From positions 6,405,362 through 6,469,361 of the forward strand of contig OU696572.1 of NCBI GenBank assembly GCA_916048095.2: 64,000 nucleotides of DNA, read 5' to 3'. Below the pieces are notes generated by a model. That model saw only the letters and a list, made by a program, of their open reading frames with translations. It did no database searches and was not told the DNA's origin. The DNA is from Sacculina carcini. Its lineage: Eukaryota; Arthropoda; Thecostraca; Sacculinidae. Position 1 is the first letter of the stretch. Each line of letters begins with the position of its first letter. Both the position numbers and the translations under genes were made by a program. Shown one piece after another: positions 42,645-52,112 of this stretch.

Positions 42645-43557
42645 ATGATTGCAGCGCTAAAAAATGTCCCGGTGAAGCAAACCAAGTTTACGAACAAAGG
42701 AAAAATGGTGATGAACTTTGAGAGAAAGGAAGAGAGAGATGCTGCCGCAACCAACTTGAAGAATGTCTCAGACATTTCGACTAAAACGGTGAGAAATTTG
42801 CAACCAAAAATATTGATATGCAATGCCAATGCGGAAGAGAGCGAAGGTATTGTAGAGAAACTTATAGAAAAAATGATGCACTCAATAAGATTGAAAACAT
42901 CGGAAAACGCATGAGTGTGGTACGTACAAAAAAGGCTGCTGCGGGAACTCGTCATTTTATTATTGGATGCGATGCCGAGGTACGAAGTGCGATTGAGAAA
43001 TGTAATGACTCATTGAGACTGGAATAGGGCTAGTACAATATTGTGGACAGCTTCCATGCAGTTGTGTGCTGCCTCTGCCAGAGATATGGGCACGTGGCGG
43101 GAAATTGCACATGGAGAGCTGCTGGAAATGGCCCGTGTTGTCATATATGTGCAGGCAACCACACGGCGAAACAGTGCACAGCTGAAGAAAAGAAGTACAT
43201 CAACTGTATGCGACATAGAAAAACGGAGTGCAATAATTGTGCAAACGATAGATGCTGCCCCGTTCTCGCCAAACAGCTGGAAGAAATCAAAACAAAAACC
43301 GAATATGCATGTTGAACGCGCTGACGGTATATTTGCTCCAAGTAGGGTTTCCCCTCATTCATAATACTCATTGTATAGACGAATTCATTCCCCATAATTT
43401 ACACGATAATTTACATCATGTTGAGAAAAACCTAACACATTTAGAATTTTCCAATATTGTAAGCAAAACATATGGACTTTATATCGTGCATATTAATGCT
43501 GGGAGCCTCAAGTCTAATTAGGATAATTTTGCATATTTCATAAAAAATAGCTCAAGT
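42645..43557 (+). pseudogene. LINE ORF1 and start of ORF2 endonuclease
   Basis: Three frames in succession give an ORF1 with CCLCQRYGHVAGNC, CHICAGNHTAKQC and a third cysteine cluster (NCMRHRKTECNNC), the zinc-knuckle set of I/jockey-type LINEs. From about 43450 a new frame starts the endonuclease with LYIVHINAGSLKSN. At 43557 it is cut by a hAT element and resumes at 56751. Stops at several places make it a relic. It lies in intron 2 of the host gene. Confidence 0.78.
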
Positions 43558-43629
43558 GTAGATATTAGGGCTGGGCAGGAACCGGTTCCGGAACCGGTTC
43601 TGACGATTCTGCTACGCGGATATTGGAAC

Positions 43630-43870
43630 CGGGTTCACACGGATCCGAGTTCAAACGGTTCTGATTCTCGGACCCGAGTCCGCGCGGATCCGATTCCACA
43701 AGGTTCCGATTATCGGACCCGGGTCCACACAGATCCGAGTCCACACGGTTCCGATTCTCGGACCCGGGTCCGCACGGATGCGAGTCCACACGGTTCCGAT
43801 TCTTGGACCCGGGTCCGCACGGATCCGAGTCCACACGGTTCCGATTGTTGGACCCAGGTCCACACGGATC
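43630..43870. repeat. 45-bp minisatellite in the hAT left end
   Basis: About five units of GTTCCGATTCTCGGACCCGG plus 25 more bases, rich in GGATCC, GGACCC and GGTTCC words. As 45 is divisible by three, the minus strand reads 15-residue repeats in more than one frame; I do not regard these as protein. Confidence 0.85.
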
Positions 43871-44809
43871 TTAGTATCAGGACTGACAGGAAAAAGTATG
43901 CACATTGCGCACACACTACATGAACAATACAGTGCGTCGGTTTTAGAATGAATGCTAGTATGAAATTGCGGTGAATGCAGTTTTCACGTGTATTTAAAAA
44001 TGTGTATTATATTGTCTTTTTTATAAATGCATGTGCATTTTTGCAAGTCTGTGCACGCAGAGGCACATTACACGAGGTATAATAATAAACTAAATACATG
44101 TTATTTATTACACTTATTTTAATAGATATATTATTAATATATTGTTTTTTTGGCGTATGATTACCCGAATTCAATTAAATAACCGCATTTTCAGCAAATT
44201 GGAGCGAAAATGTATCGCATGAATGTTGATACAACATTTTCTAAATCTGCGTGAAAACTGCATCCTTTACATGGTGACTTCAATTACGATTCAACAATCG
44301 AACAAACAAAACAAGAATAATTTTTAAATCCAGGCAGCCAATTATACGCTACACGATCGCAATTTTACGGCAAAATGGATGTTTCAACTTAACTTCCGGG
44401 AAAGCTTTTCTCATTTAATCCAATAAAATATATATTTTCGGAATCAGCATGAAAAAATGTATCTACCGCAACATGGTACTAGTTCAATTTTTGAAAAAGT
44501 AAAGAATCCACCCATTCTTAGCATACATGACCAAGTCTGTGATCACGGTACATCGATCACATTTGACGTGTCGCCCACAAAGAATGTGAAAACCCATACA
44601 GGTGTGAACCAGGCGAGAAATATGCCTCCTAAGTTTGTTTGTATCGAACGAAATGTACGTGAAAATCCTGGATGGAAGTCAGATTGTGTGGAAATTTATG
44701 AATCTTGTCATATTTGTGCGCAAACCGTGTTTTCACTCAGAGTCTGTTATGACTAAAATCAACAAGCTGATATGGTTGTACGCGGCTAAGGACAAATAAT
44801 TTGTCAGTT
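43871..44809. other. hAT internal sequence, no recognised gene
   Basis: AT-rich. One plus-strand frame of 99 codons (44457-44756, MYLPQHGTSSIFEKVKNPPI start, cysteines near its end) has no domain I recognise. No transposase motif is visible. Confidence 0.45.
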
Positions 44810-44811
44810 AC

Positions 44812-45394
44812 GAGGGTTGATCAGAAAGTAATGGGAGGGGTGCGCTGGGCAGAAAGTGTCAGCAAGTGTTGCCTGTTGCGACATGTTTGAACCTGTAGCC
44901 GTTTGCCTGGGTCGCACTTCCTCGTTTCGCTGTGCGATTACGTTAATATTTGATTCCGGAGCAACAACTGCCCGTGCGCGAGCCACCTTTGACGAGGATC
45001 CAACAGTCACTCTTCGGTTTTTATCCTTGGAGCTTGACGTCAGTTATGGGAGTGCACATGACATCATGCATCAGCACTTAGGGCTGAGGAAGAAGTGTGT
45101 CCGATGAATACCTCATTTGCTAACGGAAGAGCAGAAATGCGAAAGGGATTTGTCGTTATTGGATGTTTGAGTTCTAGCCAAATGGTCCAAAACGGTTCTC
45201 AGATGTTGCTACTGGAGACGAATGTTGGATTTGTTTCTTCACCAACAGAGACAAAGAATCTAACATGGTGTGGTTAAGTAATGAAGGGGCTCGAGCTCAG
45301 ATTTTGAAGGAAGGATTTCGCAGCAGGAAGCGCCTTTTCACCATCTTCTTCAATTATCAGGGACTAATGTGTGTGTATGTAATTTCTCAACGAT
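44812..45394 (+). pseudogene. Mariner transposase relic, first part
   Basis: After a terminus-like ACGAGGGTTGATCAGAAAGT, broken frames spell mariner transposase segments: LELDVSYGSAHDIMHQHLGL (helix-turn-helix end), then LTEEQK near 45115 and a decayed catalytic core, to the strand before the second aspartate. The catalytic first D region is damaged. Element C cuts it at 45394; it resumes at 50174. Confidence 0.78.
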
Positions 45395-45824
45395 TGTAGT
45401 GTAGATGTGAATTTGTATTGAGTGAGAGCGTGTGAGAGAGCGAGAGAGCAAATGTGTGTGCTTGCTATGTTTAACTGGGCCGTTTACACCTGCTATCAAT
45501 GTATGTCTGTATGTATGTGCGTATGCGCGGTGAAGTGAGGTCTTGGTATGTTCTGATTGGTCACTGGATTGGCCTTGTGTTTGAGTGTCTGAACTGTGTG
45601 TGTGTGTGTGTATGTGGTGTGTGCGCGTGTACGTGTATTGAAATGTGTGCGCAGTCCGTGTGCGCGTGTACGTGTATTGAAATGTGTGCGCAGTCCGTGT
45701 GCAGGGGTGATTGACGCAGGATAGTGCTGAGAGCGTCGAGTTGGTGGAGACTGGTTGTATTGTGAATACGTGTGTATATATATCTTTGTTGTTTTTCATT
45801 TAATATACCTCAAATATTGCTACA
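45395..45824 (+). repeat. Element C 5' LTR
   Basis: TGTAGTGTAGATG...ATTGCTACA. It contains a tandem copy of a 38-bp GTGTGCGCGTGTACGTG segment (45626-45702) that is single in the 3' LTR. Confidence 0.9.
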
Positions 45825-45836
45825 AGTTATTTCGGC
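45825..45836 (+). promoter_or_regulatory. Element C primer-binding site candidate (tRNA-Phe 5' end, one change)
   Basis: AGTTATTTCGGC follows the LTR directly. Compared with A and B it has T for C at the third base, leaving 11 of 12 matches to the 5' end of tRNA-Phe. Gag starts two bases later. Confidence 0.62.
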
Positions 45837-45837
45837 T

Positions 45838-46666
45838 ATGTCTACTGAGGCTGGAAAGGCACTCTCATATACGCAGCTCAGCATGACAAGTGAAATGGAG
45901 CAGAACTGTTCAGCTTCCGGGATCGCCTTGCCGGCTAGTGCACAAACGCCGCAGCCAATGTTCGATGCGCGACTGATTGCAGAATACGACGGGACCGGCG
46001 ACGTTGCTGAATGGCTCGCACGAGCTGAAACATTGTGTTCCTTACGAGGTGTGGATGTAGCCGGTGTAATCCCACTGAGATTGACAGGCGGAGCATTTGC
46101 TGTTTGGTCTCAGCTGCCAGCGGCAAGTCGATGTTCGTTTCCAGCGGTGAAGCAGGCTCTGCAGGCGGCTTTCGCATTAGATGAGTATGCCGCGTATGAG
46201 GAGTTCACGAGGCGTCTTTGCGTGAAGGTGAATCACCGGATGTATTTTTAGCAGATCTGCAGCGACTTTCTTCACTGTTTGGCGGGTACCTGAACGAGCG
46301 TTGATATGCTCTTTTGTCGCGGGGCTGCCTGATGAAGTCAAACGGACAATTCGTGCGGGTGCCAGAGCAGACAGTATAGATTTGCCAACTCTACTGTTGC
46401 GGACTCGGGCCATGCTGCGCGATGACAGAAGCTATGCTGCTGGAGCCTCTCCGTATGCACGTAACCATTCCATTCACAGACAACGAGCCTCGGTGAATAT
46501 TGGGAACAGGCGAAGAGCTCCCAGAAAGTGCTGGAACTGCGGAGAAATTGGTCACTTCGCCGCTGCTTCCCCGTGCAAAGAAGTGAACACTCAGTGCAGT
46601 AGACATTCACCGATGGGCATTGCTGGTTCTGAACGCCCGGAAAACGACGAAGGGAGATGCACATAG
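45838..46666 (+). pseudogene. Element C gag
   Basis: ATG 45838 opens a capsid-like frame (FDARLIAEYDGTGDVAEWLA, PLRLTGGAFAVW) that is lost by frameshift near 46220. It then continues to 46666 with SFVAGLPDEVKRTI and one zinc knuckle CWNCGEIGHFAAASPC, whose last spacing is two residues too long. The capsid is plainly related to family A (shared EWL and CSLxGV positions). Confidence 0.83.
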
Positions 46667-47580
46667 GCACCAGTGCAGTCTCCCGCAGAAATATAGTTTC
46701 CTCCGGTGCTCTTTCTGTTGTTAATCTGGTCATTAACGGTCAACGCCGGTGGGTGCTGGTGGATACCGGGTGTACCGATACCATCATTCATACTGCAATC
46801 TGCAGGAAGTGGGTCCCTTGCAAGACTAGGTTGACCACCATGAGCAGTGAACCACTGGCGTGCTGCGGCACTAGTTTTATTAGAATTGAAGGTCCGTCCG
46901 GACACGTGATGCACGTTGAGTCGCTGGTTGTAATGAAGAAACCTCTTGGATTCGACGTTGTTCTCGGCATGTCCGGTATTACGGCTCTTGGAGGAGTGGC
47001 TGTTATGTCCCCGCTGCGAGTGTCGTTTGGCGAGCCAGACGGAACAGGACGTGTGGCACTGGGTACGGCACGTAACGCCAGCGAAGGTGAGGAACATAAA
47101 TTATACATAGACATCAAAGATTTCAGTGTAGCGTATGACGTACGTAACAAAAAGTGGACAGTGACCTGGAAGTGGAAGCGAGGTGCCGGCCCAGATTTCT
47201 TACGTAATAAGGTAGCCAATTACGGAGTTGCAACTGAAATGAAAACCGAGTTTGACAATGAGGTTCAAGAATGGATAAACCAGGGGTGGCTAGTACCGCA
47301 CTGTAAAAACGTTAACGGAGTGCCACGGGGTCTAATTCCACTAATGGCTGTTAAACAGAAAAGTCGGTCGAAGGTTAGATCAGTGCTTGACTATCTTGAG
47401 CTTAATGAGCATCTTTTGTGCCACACGGCCGATGCGGATGTGTGCGATGAGCAGTTGCGTAAATGGCGTCGGCACGGAGGGCAAATTGCTGTGGTTGACT
47501 TGAAGAAAGCGTATCTGCAATTACACGTTGATGAACAATTATGGGTATATCAAACTGTTGAGGTAAACGGTAGATTATAG
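46657..47580 (+). pseudogene. Element C protease and RT, first half
   Basis: The frame is -1 relative to gag. It has protease WVLVDTGCTDTI and FDVVLGMSGITALGGV, then RT with GVPRGLIPLMAV, VRSVLDYLELNEHL and VVDLKKAYLQLHV. A TAG at 47578-47580 ends it, just before the conserved LTRxGF block. Confidence 0.87.
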
Positions 47581-47583
47581 TGT

Positions 47584-48453
47584 TTGACACGACTGGGTTC
47601 TGTATTATGTATTGCGCCCCAAGTGATGAAGGAGGTTGTAAAAGTTGTCTTGAAACAAGATAAAAGGATCAACGACGCTGTCATTCCGTATGTTGATGAT
47701 TTGCTCGTTAATGAGGAGCTCATGAGTGCTGAGGCCGTGGCCCGCCATTTCAGCCCTTATGGTTTGTCATGCAAACCACCTGAGTATGTGGATAATGGTG
47801 CTCGGTTACTGGGCATGCGAGTCTCGCGCGTATCAGGTGAGCTCTGCTGGAGGCGAGATGTAGCGGTAGACCAGCCTCCTACTCGGTTGACCAGACGATC
47901 AGTCTTCTCATGGTGCGGGCAGCTGGTGGCTCACTTACCTGTATGTGGGTGGCTTCGACCGGCTGCTGCATGGCTGAAACGACGTGCAAACATGCTATCG
48001 GAAGGCTGGGATGATCCAATTCACGATCCTTCGTTTCACCAGCATCTGACTGCAGTGTACAAACGAGTAGTAGATGCAGATCCAGCGCACGGTTGTTGGT
48101 GCGTTCCAGATCATTCTGCTGTGGTATGGACCGATGCAAGCTCGCTAGCTATAGGCGTCGTGGTTGAGTCACCACAGGGAAAAATCATCGAAGATGCATG
48201 CTGGCTGCGACGCGACGATTGCAGCCACATTTACATGACAGAATTGGACGCGGCAGTTCGAGGGATGAATATTGCCATTACATGGGTAATGGTGCGATTG
48301 GACTTACGCACAAACTCACTGACTGTATTTAGGTGGTTAAATGACGCGATAAGCGTCCGAGCTCGCCTACGTAAAAAGCTAGCGGTGAAATGCTTATACG
48401 TCGCAGAGTGGAAATTGTTCGCACACTGGCTGAAGAAACCGGTATTAGGTTGA
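47584..48453 (+). pseudogene. Element C RT catalytic part and RNase H
   Basis: RT catalytic box is YVDDLLV near 47689-47710. The RNase H domain begins VWTDASSLAIGVVVE near 48125 and includes MTELDAAVRGMNI. A frameshift near 48385 ends homology to family A; it resumes in another frame to about 48517, where a TGA follows. Confidence 0.87.
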
Positions 48454-48517
48454 ATGTGACATTGGTGCGTTCGGAAGAGAATCGAGATGATACGTTGACT
48501 AGAGTGCCGAAGCAATG

Positions 48518-49512
48518 ACTAAAGGATTACGGGAAAACATGTGCGGTTGGAGTGCGTGCTGAACCCCCTAGATACGAGAGCACCGAGGCAGCCATTAACG
48601 AAATTCATGCTAACGCAGGTCATCCTGGTATACGCCGCACTTTGTATTTTGCTCGCCGTGAATTACCAGGATTCATTTCAAGATCTGTAGTAAGAAACGT
48701 TATAGAATCTTGTGATGTATGCCAAGCAATCGATCCCGCTCCAGTAAAATGGTGTCATGGCACTTTGGGAGTCGATGAGACGTGGTGGCGTCTTGCAATA
48801 GATGTTACGCATGTTCGTGACAAATCATATTTAAGCGTGATCGACTGCGGACAGTCAAGGTTTTGCTTGTGGAGATATCTGCCGAGAGTTAATGTAGAGA
48901 GTGTCACGGGACAGCTAGAAGAGATTTTCCTAGAGCGCGGCGCCCCGGTCGAACTTCTTTCAGATAACGACAGTGTGTTTCGTAGTAGAGGGATGGCTGC
49001 TTTTGCGTCGCGGTGGAAAGTCAGACTGAGGCTCAGAGCGGCGCATGCTCCTCACGGTAATGACATCATTGAACGGAATCACCGATCAATAAAGGTGATA
49101 ATGGCTCGAAAGGGATGTCGAGTGAGTGAGGCAGTCTATCTGTATAACAACACACCACGAGATGGAGACTCTGGATACTCGGCCCCAGTCGCTGGTGTCT
49201 ATTCATACCGAATACGTGATCTGTTACGGTAAGTGCGGAGAGTGTTCTCCAAACGACGTTGAGGAAACAGGGTGTCGTTTCTCTCCAGGTGATCGTGTAT
49301 GGGTGCGACGAGAAGGGACTCGCTGTGATAAGAGATCACAAACGGGTTTGGTAACAGGTGTGGTTTCTCCTACAGTCGTGGAAGTGAATGGCATGCCGAG
49401 ACATGTGAAGGATCTGAGAAAGCGGAACTCGAGCCTTGGTGACAACGGCGTACCCACAACTGTTGCAGACAGTAACGAGGACCCGATACTTGTGCCCGCC
49501 ACTGCACAGTAA
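48518..49512 (+). pseudogene. Element C integrase
   Basis: The frame from 48552 carries the HHCC finger (HANAGHPGIRR, CDVCQAIDPAP), then LAIDVTHV, LLSDNDSVF and NDIIERNHRSIKV as the D-D-E blocks. A frame change near 49190 leads to the tail with DRVWVRREGTRC and GMPRHVKDLRK, which ends at 49512. The rest to 49729 is a decayed tail and a purine tract. Confidence 0.86.
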
Positions 49513-49729
49513 GCTACTTAGACCGCGCCGATACGCCATTAACCTGCTGAAGAAGAAGCCGCCGACAACAATTCGGTAGTTGGTCCGGTGCAGCTGACCA
49601 GCGCATCAGAAGTGGTCGATGTAACGGCATCAACTAATGAACCAGCGATGATGCCACTACAGTTACGAAGAAGCACTCGACAACGCCGTGCAAAAATGTG
49701 CTCCTGTTGTTCTCAGGAGCAGGGGAGAG

Positions 49730-49926
49730 TGTAGTGTACATGTGAATTTGTATTGAGTGAGAGCGTGTGAGAGAGCGAGAGAGCAAATGTGTGTGCTTGC
49801 TATGTTTAACTGGGCCGTTTATACTTGCTATTAATGTATGTCTGTATGTATGTGCGTATGCGCGGTGAAGTGAGGTCTTGGTATGTTCTGATTGGTCACT
49901 GGATTGGCCTTGTGTTTGAGTGTCTG

Positions 49927-50002
<76 letters not shown>

Positions 50003-50173
50003 AGTGTGAGCGCATGTACGTGTATTGAAATGTGTGCGCAGTCCGTGTGCAGGGGTGATTGACGCAGGATAGTGCTGAGAGCGTCGAGTTGGTGAAGACT
50101 GGTTGTATTGTGAATACGTGTGTATAGATATCTTTGTTGTTTTTCATTTAATATACCTCAAATATTGCTACAA
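49730..50173 (+). repeat. Element C 3' LTR with expanded (GT)n
   Basis: Preceded by the purine tract AGGAGCAGGGGAGAG. A GT run of nearly 70 bp (49931-49998) replaces the short run in the 5' LTR. Confidence 0.9.
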
Positions 50174-50520
50174 CAATATAATATCACAGCCCAGTACAAC
50201 ATTGACCAAGTCCTTCCTCAAGTCCTGGATCATCAGGCCGAGTCTGCACCAAGCCGCCGCCGATCGCAAATTTTGCTGCACCACGACAATGCTGCACCCC
50301 ACTAAGCTCGCCTTACTCAGCAGTTCCCGGAGGAACAGGGGATCACGCTTCTCCCCCATCCACCCTACTCACATGACCTTGCTCCCTGTGATTTTTGGTT
50401 ATTTCCAAAGATCAGGGGTGCGATTGCAGGGAAGCTGTTTCACCGCATTCAAGACCTGGCACGAGCAGTCAATACTAGCCCAGACTGCCAATTCCAAACC
50501 AGAATCGTGTAAAGCAAATA
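50174..50520 (+). pseudogene. Mariner transposase relic, second part
   Basis: Resumes directly after element C. Broken frames give ITAQYNIDQVLPQV, then LLHHDNAAPHT with the second catalytic aspartate (about 50270-50300), and LAPCDFWLFPK near 50380-50410, a mariner signature. The third catalytic residue is in this block. Further decay follows to about 50520. Confidence 0.8.
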
Positions 50521-50766
50521 CACACCAGTCATTCAAGCTAAATCACACAACCATTGATATACGCACAATGTGCGCATTAGGGTGGATCAATTTGTAACTT
50601 TTTTGAATTTTACAAATGTCAAGGTGGAGATAGGTGCAGTTTTTCTTATGATTCTATTTAGCACATGAATATTCAGCACAGCGTTTTTTCATCAGAATTG
50701 CATGCTCTTTTATGTTGAGATGATAATGCTAGATGATAAATATAGAGAGGATAATGTTTTGTATAT
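50521..50766. other. Mariner 3' end and hAT sequence, nothing further recognised
   Basis: AT-rich. A stretch TTAGGGTGGATCAATTTG (50579-50596) resembles mariner termini but is in direct, not inverted, orientation relative to the left end. The ATAT duplication of element E closes it (50763-50766). Confidence 0.4.
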
Positions 50767-51129
50767 TGTGGCGTCGTGAAGCCACATTGAAAACGAGGAA
50801 GACACGGCGAGAAAAGTCTATTGCAGGCGAGATCACAATACAAGATAATACCAGCGAATCCGAGCGAATGGCTCTTTGACCGGCAGTGTGCCGTGTTATA
50901 TAAGCTCGGTCATGTGACCTTTCACACGGTCACATGACCATTCACACGGTCACATTCCCACACACACGCCTAACCGCGTTCACCAATACAGAAGGATACA
51001 CACAGACATACACTTGACATACATACACACCAGACACGCATACAAACGAGCGAAACGCACACACAAAGGATACACTTGGATACACACAGACATACAAACG
51101 CCCAACCACGCAACTTGCACGCCTCCACA
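50767..51129 (-). repeat. Element E 3' LTR
   Basis: On the plus strand TGTGGCGTCG...GCCTCCACA, containing GGTCACATGACC-type inverted words near 50920-50945 and a TATATAAG-like TTATATAAGC (50895-50904). The 51130-51420 stretch between it and pol is ACAC-rich and non-coding. Confidence 0.93.
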
Positions 51130-51420
51130 GTACTCCGCCGCCTGAGAACGGAGTTCATAACACGTCAAGGTCGGTCATAACATATCACAAATCATACATA
51201 CACATGTGCACACACTCATACGTAGTCACACACACACCCACAAGATAGACACAATATACTCACACATTCGAACATCCAAATGTGCAAATGACAGTTACCA
51301 CGACGGGTCCAAGTGATACATGTCAAGATAAGCACACACAATATATATATAGCAGCAACATGACTCGTTTCATGGACAAGTCCTGAATAAAAAACACGAT
51401 AAATCAGTAATACAAAATCA

Positions 51421-51804
51421 TCAAAAATAGTGAAAATCCGGTGTTGTCTTGAATCTAACCGTACGACCGCATCTGGTAGTGATTGTCTTTGGTAGCGATG
51501 CACGAGGAGCAGGTACAGGAACAGGCCGTATCGTAGTGGTGCTGGCGGGCGTAATACGTGCACGTGGAACCGGACGAGGCTGCGACGAAGGGGCCTTGAC
51601 CGGTGACGCAGCAGTGACGATGGCTGACTTCAGACGATCTATCGAGACGGACTCTGACCCGCCGGTTGGCAGAGCGATGGTGAAAACCTTCGGCGTTCTG
51701 GATACAACGCGAAAAGGGCCCCGATAAGGTGCCTCGAGTGGACGGCGGACACGATCGACACGCAACCACACATGCTCACATGTCATCAGCTGCGCTGGCA
51801 CGTA
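51421..51804 (-). pseudogene. Element E pol, C-terminal tail after the SINE
   Basis: The minus-strand frame starts next to the SINE duplication and reads QLMTCEHVWLRVDRVRRPLE, APYRGPFRVV and SVDRLKSAI, then a Pro/Thr-rich linker and the end TPDFHYF. Elements D and H end alike. It is the tail that follows the integrase core of 52125-55061. Confidence 0.88.
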
Positions 51805-51816
51805 GGATGTCGGAGT

Positions 51817-52112
51817 ATATATAAATTATATAAATTTACGCATTTGAACACAGCAGTGGAAAGGCTAATGTTCGCGTGAATTTATGCATGGGCAAAGCCT
51901 CACGGCCCCGGTTGGCACACCGCAGGTCCGGCCGCACGGGTTTTGCAGTCACCGCCAGCACAGAAACTGCACGACTGCGCGCACACAAAACCCGCATTGC
52001 GACAATTGGGCTATCCTTTCAGAAACGAACCCAAACGTTTCACCTCGCCAGGGAATTGAACCCTGGACCTCTCGTGCACGGAGCGTGCGTCTTAGCCACT
52101 CGGCTATGAGGC
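51817..52112 (-). mobile_element. tRNA-derived SINE inserted in element E pol
   Basis: On the minus strand it starts GCCTCATAGCCGAGTGG with an A box (TAGCCGAGTGG, 52096-52106) and B box (GGTTCAATTCC, 52052-52062) 33 bases apart, a tRNA-like head. The unrelated body ends in an AT-rich tail (51817-51840). The 12-bp duplication GGATGTCGGAGT is at 51805-51816 and 52113-52124. RNA polymerase III would transcribe it and a LINE would move it. Length 296 bp. Confidence 0.9.

Larger units (their letters stand above)
45395..50173 (+). mobile_element. Element C: LTR retrotransposon related to family A
   Basis: LTRs 45395-45824 (430 bp) and 49730-50173 (444 bp) enclose gag and pol in the order of family A. 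Flanking 5-mers are ACGAT (45390-45394) and ACAAT (50174-50178), a duplication with one change. It sits inside the mariner relic. Gag and pol have at least five frameshifts or stops, so it is the most decayed of the three relatives. Confidence 0.9.

Noticed and set aside
43565..43916. Repetitive protein of 15-residue units on the minus strand
   Set aside because: The 45-bp minisatellite gives similar open frames in more than one frame; it is a DNA repeat in a transposon end.
44457..44756. 99-codon frame as hAT transposase
   Set aside because: No BED finger, no hAT dimerisation motif and too short; function left open.
45499..45714. Cysteine/valine-rich open frames in TGTATG/TGTGTG tracts of LTRs
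   Set aside because: Low-complexity translation of microsatellites within LTRs of A, B and C.
52045..52112. A genuine tRNA gene on the minus strand
   Set aside because: The A and B boxes are present, but the sequence runs on into an unrelated body and AT-rich tail and is bounded by a 12-bp duplication, so it is a SINE head.
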